Positions 16,028-24,275 of a stretch of 35,394 bases of DNA are shown one piece after another. The stretch lies in assembly GCF_014595955.1 (NCBI RefSeq), contig NZ_JABVCF010000026.1, forward strand, positions 1 to 35,394, written 5' to 3'. The translations under genes were made by a program, and so were the position numbers. Position 1 is the stretch's first letter, and every line of letters starts with the position of its first letter. Under the pieces are notes generated by a model, which was not told the origin of the DNA, did not search any database, and saw only the letters and a list, made by a program, of their open reading frames with translations. This DNA comes from Pseudaminobacter soli (ex Zhang et al. 2022) (GTDB taxonomy: Bacteria > Pseudomonadota > Alphaproteobacteria > Rhizobiales > Rhizobiaceae).

Positions 16028-16222
16028 GTGATGAACCTCGGATCCACGCGGACTTCGGCGTTGAGGAAGCTAGGCGCGGCAGGGATGATGCACCCGACAT
16101 GGGCCAGCCTTCCGGTCACGGCGGTATGGCTGATCGGGCTCCTGATGGGCATCGAGCTGATCAGCGTCGGCGCGGCGATTGCTTGCCTCGCGTGGCAAGT
16201 CCGAAGGAGCCAGGCGACTTGA
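16028..16222 (+). pseudogene. HdeD-like (DUF308) membrane protein, C-terminal fragment
   Basis: The last 37 codons read LPVTAVWLIGLLMGIELIS followed by VGAAIACLAWQVRRSQAT, matching the final membrane helices of HdeD-family acid-stress proteins, where a Trp-x-Ile-Gly motif starts the helix. Full-length members are about 180-200 residues with six helices; the first four are missing. The GTG at the 5' end has no ribosome site. Probably a dead remnant, although a short membrane peptide could be made. Confidence 0.5.
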
Positions 16223-16765
16223 ATGCCAAGGTCAGGGGTTAGGGCGGCCGTTTGGCCCTTCAAGCCATGGCAACAACTATTCCGCCTGGTCGGCTCTCGC
16301 CGGCAGCCTTCCGCACAATAACTTACACAGCCCGAAGGGCGGACGTTGTGAGAACGAATGGTGTCCGCAACGCTGGCCGCGGGAGAGACGCTCAAGGCGG
16401 GGTAGGCCTTCTTCCCCAAGGCCAGCAGGGCGAACCGATGCCGGGCGGGGGCATCAGGTCACCGTTAATCCTTGCAGTTGTCGTCCATGGCGGTGGCAGC
16501 CGCGGTCTTGCCGCCGTGCTGCTGGGCAGTCAGCGGCGCAGGAGCTCGCGCACATCATTGGCGAATCTGAGATCACAAAAGATGAGCGTCGTTTTCAAGG
16601 AGCAGCGGGCTTGATGGCGCCCACGTGCCTCCTAGGTCACGATTATCGATCTTGCTGTTGAACTTTGCGATTGCGCCGCCCATCAGCCGCTGGCGAGCTT
16701 CCTCTCAAAATCGATCTAACCGCAGCCGCGCGGATCGGCAGGTCCGCTTATAGGAACCCGTCACC
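16223..16765. other. intergenic region upstream of cspA
   Basis: No gene recognised. The last 150 bases should carry the long 5' leader typical of cold-shock genes, but I cannot assign a cold box or promoter with confidence. Confidence 0.35.
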
Positions 16766-16975
16766 ATGAGCACTGGAACCGTCAAGTTCTTCAATTCCGA
16801 CAAGGGCTATGGCTTCATCGCACAGGACAATGGACAGCCGGACGTCTTCGTCCATATCTCTGCGCTCGAACGGTCTGGATTGCACAGCCTGGCCGAGGGC
16901 CAGAAGGTCAGCTTTGACATCGTAAAGGACCAGCGCTCAGGCAAGAGCGCCGCCCAAAATATACAGGCCGCGTAG
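16766..16975 (+). CDS. cspA: cold shock protein CspA family
   Basis: The 69-residue protein is a single OB-fold cold shock domain. RNP1 (KGYGFI, residues 13-18) and RNP2 (DVFVHIS) are intact, with the usual [18 protein letters not shown] start and ending QNIQAA. It binds single-stranded RNA or DNA and acts as an RNA chaperone during cold or general stress. AGGAA precedes the ATG. A zinc-ribbon gene begins two bases after its stop, so the two are likely co-transcribed. The last ~20 bases recur near 24970 as part of a duplicated block that lacks the rest of cspA. Confidence 0.95.
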   Translation: MSTGTVKFFNSDKGYGFIAQDNGQPDVFVHISALERSGLHSLAEGQKVSFDIVKDQRSGKSAAQNIQAA

Positions 16976-16977
16976 GA

Positions 16978-17163
16978 GTGCCCCTCTCAAAGAGCCTGCT
17001 TGGCGAGTATCTCAGCTTTCAATGCCCCCACTGCAGGCACCCAGTGGTCAAGACGGGAGCATGGTTTCAAAGCGTTGGCCGCTTCACGTGCGAGAGATGC
17101 AAGTCGCAAGTGCGGATACGCTATGTGGACAAGCTAGCTCTGTTCGAGAAATACAGTGGGTAG
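16978..17163 (+). CDS. small zinc-ribbon protein
   Basis: The 61-residue protein starts at GTG, with GGAG-like sequence overlapping the cspA stop. Two CxxC pairs (CPHCRHP near residue 16 and CERCKSQ near residue 39) form a classic zinc ribbon of the MJ0042/FYDLN-like kind; the rest is FKS/VRIRYVDKLALFEKY. Such small ribbons bind nucleic acid or protein. The position immediately after cspA suggests a stress-linked role. A frameshifted second copy at 24995-25170 confirms that this gene was part of a duplicated segment. Confidence 0.75.
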   Translation: MPLSKSLLGEYLSFQCPHCRHPVVKTGAWFQSVGRFTCERCKSQVRIRYVDKLALFEKYSG

Positions 17164-17545
17164 GCGGCCCCCCGCCTCGGGGCGAGTAGATGCCCCCCGC
17201 CGGCTGTTGGCCGATCCCGTCTTCGGCGGGCCAGGAACGATTTTCCGTTTTGTGCCTCGGCCTGGAATTTGATGCTAATCAAACGCATTCAAGCGGGAGT
17301 GCGCTATCAAGGATGGTCTCATGAGGCGCGAGGGCGGAACTAGCCGAACCGAACAGGCTCCGACTTGGACCGCCCTTTTCTCAAAAAAGGCGGCCCAATC
17401 AAGCGGCCATAGTCCGCTTCCCGTCAGATCCACATTCAGGAGAGCGCTTACCTTCAGGGGGTTGGCCCAGCCTTTTGGCCGTATGGCGTTTGGCGCGCCG
17501 GTAAGCCATTCCCCTAGGCGTTCACACATTAAGGAGCTTGGCTTT

Positions 17546-18010
17546 ATGGCTGGCCGCAGAACCACGGCCGAGGCAGTCGAGGACTTTCTCGAATCTACTC
17601 CCAAGAGCTGGGCTCTCTCGCTGGCTCGGGCGGCGCGAGAGATTCGAAACGTGGTGCCGCACTGCGAGTTGACGGATCGTGAGCTCGCCGATCTGGTTGC
17701 GTCACACGCCTTAGCGATGGGGTTTCCGGTGTTGCTTTTCGATACGACTGCGCCCGAGATCGGCCGCCGTGTGCCGGGCGGGGACACAGCGCCAGGTCGT
17801 CCCGGCGGAAAGGTGATCGCGTTCGTGCCGGAACTGCAACGCGCCGCCTATCAGATCACGCGAGATCAGAAGAAGGCAAACAGGTTGGTCGAAAGAGTGC
17901 TGACACTGGCGATCTCGACGATCGACCATCGCCCTCAAGACCAGTCCGTTGAAGAGTGGCTGCTCGGGTTGATTAGGAACTTCGGCTCGCCGTCGCGAAC
18001 GCGGCACTAG
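17546..18010 (+). CDS. uncharacterised protein with a C-terminal sigma-2-like segment
   Basis: The start at 17546 follows AAGGAG. The 154-residue protein has an N-terminal helical part ending LTDRELADLVASHALAMGF and PVLLFD, seen in small rhizobial proteins of unknown role. Residues 97-145 (LQRAAYQITRDQKKANRLVE ... EEWLLGLIRN) follow, without gaps, the spacing of region 2 of EcfG-type sigma factors (LRxxAxxLTxxxxxADDLVQ ... AWLFxILRN), but the acidic residues that contact the polymerase are replaced (ANRLVE for ADDLVQ). No region 4 is present. It could be a relic, an anti-sigma decoy or a chance resemblance; the sigma relation is my inference. Confidence 0.7.
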   Translation: MAGRRTTAEAVEDFLESTPKSWALSLARAAREIRNVVPHCELTDRELADLVASHALAMGFPVLLFDTTAPEIGRRVPGGDTAPGRPGGKVIAFVPELQRAAYQITRDQKKANRLVERVLTLAISTIDHRPQDQSVEEWLLGLIRNFGSPSRTRH

Positions 18011-18039
18011 GACGCAACCTACACCCTCGACACCTGCTT

Positions 18040-18231
18040 CTAGAGGCTATTTCCCTTCGCCGCCTCGAGCAGCGCGTCACGATCACGTGTCCCGGCGAAA
18101 AATGAGTGCAGGATGCGTTCCGCCACTTTCTCCCGCTCCTCGGTCGGATGTTCGCGGCAGTACTTTTCCAGCACTTCGCGCAGGAGCGCCAGTTCGCCGG
18201 GGCCTGCAACCCCGCCTGATTCGAAATGCAT
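18040..18231 (-). CDS. small conserved hypothetical protein
   Basis: The 63-residue product (MHFESGGVAGPGELALLREV...) has a ribosome-site-like GAGGGTGG upstream and helical, charged composition (LEKYCREHPTEEREKVAERI, then a C-terminal LLEAAKG helix). Similar small helical proteins are frequent in Rhizobiales with no assigned role. It is convergent with the preceding gene, ending 30 bases from its stop. Confidence 0.65.
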   Translation of the reverse strand: MHFESGGVAGPGELALLREVLEKYCREHPTEEREKVAERILHSFFAGTRDRDALLEAAKGNSL

Positions 18232-18375
18232 GGGCCCACCCTCAACTGCCGGACCGTCATTCCGCTATTATCAAGCTCACCCCGGTTTGTGCACGAATAG
18301 GACTTATGCCTCTTATGGGCGGTTACTGTCGGCGGGCCCACGTAGAGCCGGTCGGCCCTCGGCTGAACGTAAAGA

Positions 18376-18405
18376 GCCCCTCCCAGCCCGACGCCCAGGA
18401 GGGGC
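18376..18405. repeat. 8-bp perfect inverted repeat
   Basis: GCCCCTCC (18376-18383) and GGAGGGGC (18398-18405) are perfect complements around a 14-base spacer. No T run follows on either strand, so it is not a clear terminator. Confidence 0.5.
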
Positions 18406-18495
18406 AGCGCGCGTCGATGAACGGCACCGAACTTGATCAGTGCAGTAGATAGTGTGCCGATCACCCCGCGAATGACGTTGAGCGCTGCGCCGAAG

Positions 18496-18645
18496 AGCGA
18501 TGCAGGAAGTGGCGCAATCCCGCGCCGCGTTTTGTTGCGTCAGAGAGCCCGATGGTGCCGCCGAAGGCGAAAACCCCTCCCGGATGCGATACATACCGAG
18601 AGAGCGTAGCGGGGCACCTTCTTAGGACGGGTGGGAAGAACGCCA
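18496..18645. repeat. duplicated yciF-tail and GC-rich element, copy 1
   Basis: From 18496 (GAAGAGCGATGCAGGAAGTG) to about 18645 the sequence closely matches 23859-24008. The first 25 bases correspond to the last codons of the YciF-like gene of the other copy, here without the gene. The rest is a non-coding GC-rich element with the shared core CCCCTCCCGGATGCGATA, which can fold through CGG/CCG and CCCC/GGGG pairing. Confidence 0.8.
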
Positions 18646-18754
18646 GTCCCGCCCCTTATCGCGGCGGCGGCTCGTACTCGGTTATATGTGGCGATGAGAA
18701 AGTCGCCGAAAAGCCCACAAGGAGCAGGCTCGAATTCCCGGATCGGGCCTTTCC

Positions 18755-19220
18755 TCAGCGTTTTGCCTCCACGCCCGCATCCTCACGCATGAGATAGCTT
18801 CTGGTCGTCTCGGGGATTCTGTCGGCCAGCCATGAGGCCATCGCTTCTTCCTCGTAGCAGACCCTTGCCGTCTCGGAATCTCCGAGCGCCTCGGCCGCAG
18901 CAATCAGGATCTTATAGGAGGCGATCTCGAAATGCTCGAAGGTTTAGCCCGAAAGCGCGCCTTTGATCACTTCATCGCCGGACATCGCGCCCCCCACGCC
19001 TTGCATCAGGGCGGTGAACCGTGCCGTCATGTCTTTCATGGTCGAGGTCGAAACGCCGCGCCGCTGCATGCAGGCTTCCAGCCGCTGGCGTTGCGATCTC
19101 GTCTCCTCGAGGTGCTGCTGGATGCGGGTAGCGAGATCCGGATAGTTTTCGATTCGGCTCGACATCCCGCTCAGCATCTGCTCGGCCTGCTCTTCCATCG
19201 CGTGCGCATCGCGCAACCTG
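18755..19220 (-). pseudogene. YciE-like (DUF892, ferritin-like) gene, inactive copy
   Basis: It aligns over nearly its whole length with the copy at 24276-24773, sharing DAHAMEEQAEQMLSGMSSRI and TMKDMTARFTALMQGVGGAM. Three lesions are visible. The tyrosine codon after GALSG is a TAA stop (near 18942). A 12-base in-frame deletion shortens VCNEICREEEAM to VCYEEEAM. The start region is lost by a deletion of about 125 bases near 19220, which joins LRDAHAM directly to sequence that lies upstream of the gene in the other copy. It can give only a truncated product, if any. The C-terminus retains YLMREDAGVEAKR, apparently the ancestral ending. Confidence 0.85.
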
Positions 19221-19424
19221 TCCGCCTGTGCTTTGTTCCGATTGATAAGTTTCCCCAATCGGGTGCGGCAAAGGAACAAAGCTTCCCGCTTCGGATTGTA
19301 AACCTGCGCGACTGGTACCAAGGCATTCGGAGCGGAGGGACGCTAAAGCAGCGCTCGAGCCTACGGCGTTGGGCCCTTCAAGAGCGTCAGCTAGGCTGCG
19401 CAGTCGCCTGGGCGAGAGGGGACG

Positions 19425-19709
19425 ATGCCGACTTTGGAGATCGCTCACATTCGCGAGCAGGGGCAGGACATGATCATTGCGGCCCTGGATGACAGCTTTG
19501 AGCAGAAGACCGAGATTCAGCGGAGATTCGTACTTGGCGAAATACAGCTGGCGGCCCGCGATGCCGGCCTACGAGGCATAGTTGTTGTTATTTGGCAGGC
19601 CGCCGATGGAGAGATGCGGTTCATGGCTCCTCGGCAATGGCAGCCCTTCCTTCGCAGCATCGATATCGGCCGGGTGCTCGGCAAACTGAACCGGACACTG
19701 ACCTGGTAA
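19425..19709 (+). CDS. small conserved hypothetical protein
   Basis: The 94-residue product follows GAGAGGGGAC. It starts MPTLEIAHIREQGQDMIIAAL and ends with LRSIDIGRVLGKLNRTLTW; in between lies a hydrophobic strand GIVVVIWQ and MRFMAPRQWQPFL. The start and the C-terminal Asn-Arg-Thr-Leu motif resemble a small soluble family seen in several Rhizobiales. The function is unknown. It has no transmembrane segment. Confidence 0.7.
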   Translation: MPTLEIAHIREQGQDMIIAALDDSFEQKTEIQRRFVLGEIQLAARDAGLRGIVVVIWQAADGEMRFMAPRQWQPFLRSIDIGRVLGKLNRTLTW

Positions 19710-19903
19710 GCAGGTCTTCGACTTGCGAGCTTTTTGAAGGAATCGTTTGCTGCCGATCCAGCAGTGACGCAAGTGCCTAGAGAGAGCGTCATCCGGCCGG
19801 AGTTTACGCGTTTCAGATCGCCCTTGAGGCGAAGCGCTGGGCGTCAAGAAAGTCGTTTCCGATCGAAATCGTACTTGGACGAATCCGAGCGCGGCTTGTT
19901 CCC

Positions 19904-20473
19904 TTAGTAACCGCCATCCTCGGAGCGGTACCTACGCCCGTTGTCACCATAGCGCCCGGCGTGCCGACCGTAGTCCCCATCCTCAGAATGGCGCCCGCCG
20001 TGCCGTCCGTAGTCACCGTCCTCGGAATGGTGCCTACGCCCGTTGTCACCATAGCGCCCGGCGTGCCGACCGTAGTCCCCATCCTCAGAGCGATGCATAC
20101 CATAGCGCCCGCCGTGCCGTCCGTAGTCACCGTCCTCGGAATGGTGCCTACGCCCGTTGTCGCCATAGCGACCGGCGTGCCATCCGTAGTCCCGATCCTC
20201 GGAGCGGTGCCTACGCCCGTTGTCACCATAGCGCCCGGCGTGCCGTCCATAATCGTAGTGGTCAGAGTCGTTCTGGCGGTAGTCGCCAACATGGCGTCTT
20301 GCGGCTCTTCCGTAATCACCCTCGTCTCCGACGTAATTCCCTGGATTACGGGACTGCTCGGAACTTCGGTATTCCCGGCCCCCAGTATTCCCGGCTTGCG
20401 CAGCCCCCAATCCAGCAAGCGCGGTTGACGCAATGAAGATCGAGACCACGGAGGTGGTAAGAAGATGGCCCAT
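19904..20473 (-). CDS. secreted Tyr/His/Gly/Arg repeat protein
   Basis: The 189-residue precursor has a strong ribosome site (GGAAGGAAAAC) and a clear signal peptide (residues 1-27, hydrophobic core VVSIFIASTALAGLG, likely cleaved after AQA). The mature protein is low in complexity: residues 72-189 repeat DYGRHAGRYGDNGRRHHSED in long units of about 21 residues, mixed with shorter units lacking YGDNG. It has no Cys and few hydrophobic residues, so it is probably disordered, with abundant His, Tyr, Asp and Gly. Secreted His/Asp-rich repeats can bind metal or crosslink in matrix, but no function is known. The signal peptide and ribosome site fix the strand and frame, since repeats also leave other frames open. 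Confidence 0.82.
   Translation of the reverse strand: MGHLLTTSVVSIFIASTALAGLGAAQAGNTGGREYRSSEQSRNPGNYVGDEGDYGRAARRHVGDYRQNDSDHYDYGRHAGRYGDNGRRHRSEDRDYGWHAGRYGDNGRRHHSEDGDYGRHGGRYGMHRSEDGDYGRHAGRYGDNGRRHHSEDGDYGRHGGRHSEDGDYGRHAGRYGDNGRRYRSEDGGY
19907..20260 (-). repeat. tandem DNA repeats of about 63 bp within the secreted protein gene
   Basis: A 63-base unit containing GGTGCCTACGCCCGTTGTC (plus-strand reading) recurs at least four times with few changes, interspersed with shorter partial units. Units differ by a few substitutions, consistent with ongoing unequal exchange or slippage. Confidence 0.88.
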
Positions 20474-20811
20474 GTTGTTTTCCTTCCATTGTACGCCTCG
20501 TCACCGTGGATGCGGAATAGCGAAGGCCTAGTCAGTTACTCCTCGCCAATGGCGACGGGCTAGCAGCTATGGTCGCCATGGGGATGAGGGGATCGTCTTC
20601 CCTGCCTGACGCTCCGTCTTTGATAGAAGTCAATTCGGTAAGGGGTTGTTCGAACTGAAGCTCAGGGCCGTGTGAACGGTTCAATCTGCAGCCTTACCGA
20701 TGGACAAAATCAGCCTGGGGAAGAAAGAACCTTACGCCTGATCGCCCGGAAACCCGCAGACCTTGCTCCGGGCCCTCATGAAGGAACTCACCTTCTTCGG
20801 GGGTGAACAAG
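20474..20811. other. intergenic, no gene recognised
   Basis: The stretch holds the promoter of the repeat protein gene on the minus strand, not identified, and no coding pattern I can support. Confidence 0.35.
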
Positions 20812-20958
20812 ATGACGCAGCCGAGCAATTATCGACCCCCGACTGAATCGATTGCTCCGAACTACGCTGCCGCCCGCTCGGAGATGACGAAGAAGATGCA
20901 GTTGGGGCGCAAAGGCCAACGAACCTGGTCAACCTCTAAAGCACGAAAGACCACCTAA
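20812..20958 (+). pseudogene. MucR/Ros-type regulator, C-terminal remnant
   Basis: The short frame reads ESIAPNYAAARSEMTKKMQL followed by GRKGQ, matching the conserved end of MucR/Ros zinc-finger regulators (VAPNYAEARSxLAKKMGLGRK). The zinc finger (CxxC...HxxxH) and the N-terminal part are missing; the ATG at the 5' end has no clear ribosome site. A degraded gene is most likely. Confidence 0.6.
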
Positions 20959-21099
20959 CGACCGGCATCGCCGATCTGCCGAGACGCCAGCAAGGGAGCA
21001 AGCTGCTCCCGATCCTCGCGTGCATCGTCGCCGCCAACCCACGGCCCGGAACATCAGCAAGGGCGCATGGTTGGGTTTGTCCAGAGATGGAGAACGACC

Positions 21100-21285
21100 A
21101 TGCACAAAGATGAAGCGAAAGGTACCGCTAAGAAGATGGGCGGAACGGTAAAAGACAAACTAGGCCAGGTGACAGGCGACGATAAGATGCGAGCCGAAGG
21201 CAAGGCCGATAAGACAGAGGGCAGGATCCAGAAAGGCTTTGGCAAGGCCAAGGACGCCGTTTGGGAAGCTCTCAAGCGGAGATAA
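21100..21285 (+). CDS. CsbD family stress protein
   Basis: The 61-residue protein begins MHKDEAKGTAKKMGGTVKDK and continues LGQVTGDDKMRAEGKADKTEG, the CsbD helical-hairpin pattern; GGAGA precedes the start. It is small, charged and soluble. Family members are induced by general stress; the molecular role is unknown. About 60 bases of leader plus the first codons recur at 24104-24200, where the gene is cut short. Confidence 0.93.
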   Translation: MHKDEAKGTAKKMGGTVKDKLGQVTGDDKMRAEGKADKTEGRIQKGFGKAKDAVWEALKRR

Positions 21286-21419
21286 CGAGACCGTATGTAA
21301 GGGGCGGCCCCACTCTTGGTCATCTTTTCGGTCACTTCCTCGCCACTTATGAACTAGAACTTAGCCGCCACTCGCCGAACGGCGTGAGCGAAGTAGGTCG
21401 GAGCCCATCAGTGCGCCAA

Positions 21420-21439
21420 GGGTTCGAGCACTCGAACCC
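21420..21439. repeat. perfect 9-bp inverted repeat upstream of the PhnA-like gene
   Basis: GGGTTCGAG (21420-21428) and CTCGAACCC (21431-21439) are perfect complements around CA. With a two-base spacer this is closer to a DNA-binding palindrome than an RNA hairpin. It lies about 145 bases before the PhnA-like start. Confidence 0.5.
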
Positions 21440-21584
21440 GGGTCATACGAAGCCGTATTCATGCGTCTGGCTCTAACACTGACTACGCCCCCGTGTGCCT
21501 TTGCGGGCGGTGCAACGAAAGCCGTCGGCCTCTTCTGAACAATTTCCATCTCATGAGGTTTGGAGGCCAAACAGGAGGTCAGCC

Positions 21585-22592
21585 ATGACCGACATCCATC
21601 ACCCTGACACGCCGCGCAATCGCGGCGACTACGACGCTCCCTACGTGAGCCCGGTCACACCGTCCGAGGATGCTCGCACCATCATGCTCAACCGGATCTC
21701 CTGGGGTGCCGTGCTCGCCGGTGTCGTCGTGGCGCTCACCACGCAACTCATACTCAACCTGCTTGGAATCGGCCTCGGGGCTGCGACCCTCCATCCTGCC
21801 GCTGGGGCAGCCGACAATCCATCCGCCTCTACCTTCTCGATTGGTGCCGGAATCTGGTTCGTGGTTGCCGGCGTGCTGGCCTCGCTGGCCGGTGGTTACG
21901 CCGCAGGTAGGCTGGCCGGCAAGCCTAAGGAGTCCACCGCTGGTTGGCACGGCCTGACCGCGTGGGCGGTGACCACGCTCGTCATCTTCTATCTCCTGAC
22001 CACCACAGTGGGCGGGGTCCTCGGCGGCGCCTACCGCACCGTGACAAGCGCCCTGGGCAACGTCACCGAAGCCGTTGGCTCAACGGCGCAGACCGCTGCT
22101 CAGGCGGCAGCACCCAGTCTTGCCGGAGCGGCGAACCCCTTTTCCTCCATAGAGCAGCAGATTCGCGCCGCCACCGGCGGCAATGATCCGGCGGCTCTTC
22201 GTGATGCCGCCGTTGCTTCCGTGCGTGCCGCCCTGACCGGCAACGAGCAGCAGGCAGCCGACGCGCGCAACCGCGCCGCCGATGCTCTCGCACGCGCCCA
22301 GAACATCCCGGTCGACCAGGCCCGTGCCCAGGTGGAGCAGTATGAGCAGCAGTACCGCCAGCTATTGGAGCAAGCCCGGCAGCAGGCCAGGCAGGCTGCC
22401 GACACGGCCTCAACCGCAGTGTCCACAGGTGCCCTGGTGGCTGCGCTCAGCCTGATCCTCGGTGCGGTGGCAGGCTGGTTTGGCGGGCGGATGGGCGCCG
22501 CCGAGCCAACGATCACGGCGCGGACGGGCCAGAGCCACGCCGGGGTGGCAACCCGCCGGACCGCAACAACTATGGTGGGATCGACCGGGTGA
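21585..22592 (+). CDS. PhnA-like membrane protein
   Basis: The start follows AGGAGG. The 335-residue protein has a polar N-terminus, two membrane helices around 33-62 and 75-100 (ISWGAVLAGVVVALTTQLIL and SIGAGIWFVVAGVLASLAGG), a third near 125-148, a long Ala/Gln-rich helical stretch (about 155-285; RAQVEQYEQQYRQLLEQARQ) and a final Gly-rich helix (ALVAALSLILGAVAGWFGGR). This architecture belongs to the 'PhnA-like' proteins of Rhizobiales, which are not phosphonate enzymes despite the name. The soluble helical part probably lies in the periplasm or forms coiled coils. Function unknown; it sits in a cluster of stress genes. Confidence 0.82.
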   Translation: MTDIHHPDTPRNRGDYDAPYVSPVTPSEDARTIMLNRISWGAVLAGVVVALTTQLILNLLGIGLGAATLHPAAGAADNPSASTFSIGAGIWFVVAGVLASLAGGYAAGRLAGKPKESTAGWHGLTAWAVTTLVIFYLLTTTVGGVLGGAYRTVTSALGNVTEAVGSTAQTAAQAAAPSLAGAANPFSSIEQQIRAATGGNDPAALRDAAVASVRAALTGNEQQAADARNRAADALARAQNIPVDQARAQVEQYEQQYRQLLEQARQQARQAADTASTAVSTGALVAALSLILGAVAGWFGGRMGAAEPTITARTGQSHAGVATRRTATTMVGSTG

Positions 22593-23379
22593 TGGACTTG
22601 TTGGATCACGACAGGGTTCTGGACCTTAACGAGTCTCCCTTTCCGAAGGGTGGCCAAGCCAGGAAGTCTGGGCGTCGGGCAGCCCGGCGGCTCTGCGGCA
22701 GGGTGGCCGTCAGCCTCACCTCACCGGATCGTTCGGTACAACACGAGAGAATATGGGCTGGCGATGATGCCAACCTGCATCGGCACGACCCGCTGGGCTA
22801 CTGACGGCAGCCGGACCTGACACGAAAGGCGGCTCGCTCGATTCGGGCCGCCCGGGAAAGTCGCTGTCATTGGCCAGCGCCGGGAAGCAGACGCCGACGG
22901 TCGCTATGGAGGAGCTGTCATCCATTACGACATTCTTGATCGCGCCAAGCGCCTACGGGCGGATCGTGGAGGCGGGGCGGGGACAGCCTGACAGTGACAT
23001 CTGAGACGGGCTTCACCCCGGCGACATCTCTGCCGGGGCTGGCTCCAAGCCTCGCTCCTCATCGCGGCTGCAAATACGGGCGCTCTGCTAAGCAACAGTA
23101 CGCTCCAGCTAGAACTCAGTTTGCAACGATCGAGAACACTTCTGGCCGATCCAGCCTGACATTTGGTGCCGGCACCGGGGCGCATGCGTAGAACAATGGT
23201 CTGAGAACGCAGCCTCCGCTGACGCCTATCGTTCGGCGCCGGCAGATCGTCGGTGGCGAGATTAGACCTCGGCGACTAGCTGGAATCACGCGGTTCTAGG
23301 AACAACCAGAACGCAGCTTAGTTAAAGTTCGGCGTGCCGCTCGACACACACACACGCGTTCCCACAATCGGAGATGACG
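22593..23379. other. non-coding stretch, no gene recognised
   Basis: About 790 bases hold short Arg/Ser-rich frames only. One plus-strand segment near 22880-22985 reads YGGAVIHYDILDRAKRLRAD, which looks partly protein-like but lacks a start and family match. Confidence 0.4.
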
Positions 23380-23880
23380 ATGGCAACGAAAAAGGTTCAC
23401 AGCGCAGCTCCAAGGGCCTCGAGGACCTCTTCTACGACGGGCTCAAGGACATCTACTACTCTGAACGCAAGATCCTGACAGCGCTGAAGAAGCTAGCCAA
23501 GGGTGCCGAATCCGAGGAACTAACCGCCGCATTCGAGAAGCACCGCGAAGAGACGGAAGCTCAGATTGAGCGCTTGCAGCAGGTCTTCGACATCTTCGGG
23601 AAACGGGCGCAGGGAAAAACGTGTCCTGCCATCGACGGCATCATCGAGGAAGACAGGTGCGCCAGCCTTGGACGCTGGACTCGTGGCCGCCGCGCAGGCC
23701 GTCGAGCACTATGAAATTGCCCGCTATGGCACTTTGGTGACATGGGCGGGCCTACTTGGCCTCGAGGAGGCCGTCCCGCTGCTGACGCAAACGCTAGAAG
23801 AAGAAAAGATGACCGACGAAGCGTTGACACGGCTCGGCGAGGCCGGCGTTAACGAAAGAGCAATGCAGGAAGTGGCGTGA
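23380..23880 (+). pseudogene. YciF-like (DUF892, ferritin-like) gene with two frameshifts
   Basis: The ATG at 23380 follows CGGAG, but after MATKK the family sequence (KGLEDLFYDGLKDIYYSERK to CPAIDGIIEE) is found in another frame, and the rest (ALDAGLVAAAQAVEHYEIAR to ERAMQEVA) returns to the first frame. One indel therefore lies between 23395 and 23420. A second indel with loss of about ten codons (the usual GEEIMEEAKDS block) lies near 23655. YciF proteins are ferritin-like four-helix bundles with iron-binding Glu/His; the HYEIARY helix is intact. The full product cannot be made without frame changes. It is convergent with a YciE-like gene, as in the Escherichia coli yciGFE cluster in spirit. 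Confidence 0.85.
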
Positions 23881-24008
23881 TTCATGAGACGTTGTGTCTG
23901 GTGCGTCAGAGAGCCGGATGGTGCCGCCGAAGGCGATAGCCCCTCCCGGATGCGATACATACCGAGAAGGGCGCAGCGAGGGGCACTTAGCTAGGGCGGG
24001 GGGAAGGT
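23859..24008. repeat. duplicated yciF-tail and GC-rich element, copy 2
   Basis: This copy matches 18496-18645. The hairpin potential is clearer here: GCCCCTC (from 23939) can pair with GAGGGGC (about 23980), with CGG/CCG pairing inside. It lies just past the yciF stop, between convergent genes. Confidence 0.8.
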
Positions 24009-24103
24009 ACCCCATCGCATCGTTTGCTCTCTGTCCGCCTCCGGCAACTCGGCTTGTGCACGAAAACAAGCAGCCCACCATCGAGCGAGCACTGGCGGCC
24101 GAC

Positions 24104-24200
24104 CCCGCCGTCCGGAACATCAGCAAGCGGGCATAACTAGGTTTCTCCAGAGATGGTGAAGACCATGCAAAAAGATGAGACCAAAGGCTGCGCCAAGAAG
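24104..24200 (+). pseudogene. csbD 5' fragment
   Basis: The leader GGAACATCAGCAAG and codons MQKDETKGCAKKM repeat the start of the intact csbD at 21100. The match ends abruptly at about 24200 and joins sequence from downstream of a yciE gene, so this is a rearrangement junction rather than an active gene. Confidence 0.75.
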
Positions 24201-24275
24201 ATGGCAATGAGGAAGTCGCCGAACAGCTGACAAGAAGCATGCTCGAATTCCCGGATCGCGCCTTTCCTCAGCGCT

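Noticed and set aside
19907-20260. CRISPR-like array of short repeats
   Set aside because: Units are directly adjacent with no unique spacers, and they translate into a regular secreted protein.
19961-20428. Long plus-strand frame of Val/Pro-rich repeats opposite the secreted repeat protein
   Set aside because: It is the mirror of the tandem repeats: no ribosome site and no signal peptide, whereas the minus-strand frame has both.
21420-21439. tRNA T-arm (GGTTCGAG...CTCGAACC)
   Set aside because: It is a perfect palindrome with a two-base centre, not a 5-bp stem with a 7-base loop, and no other tRNA arms are present.
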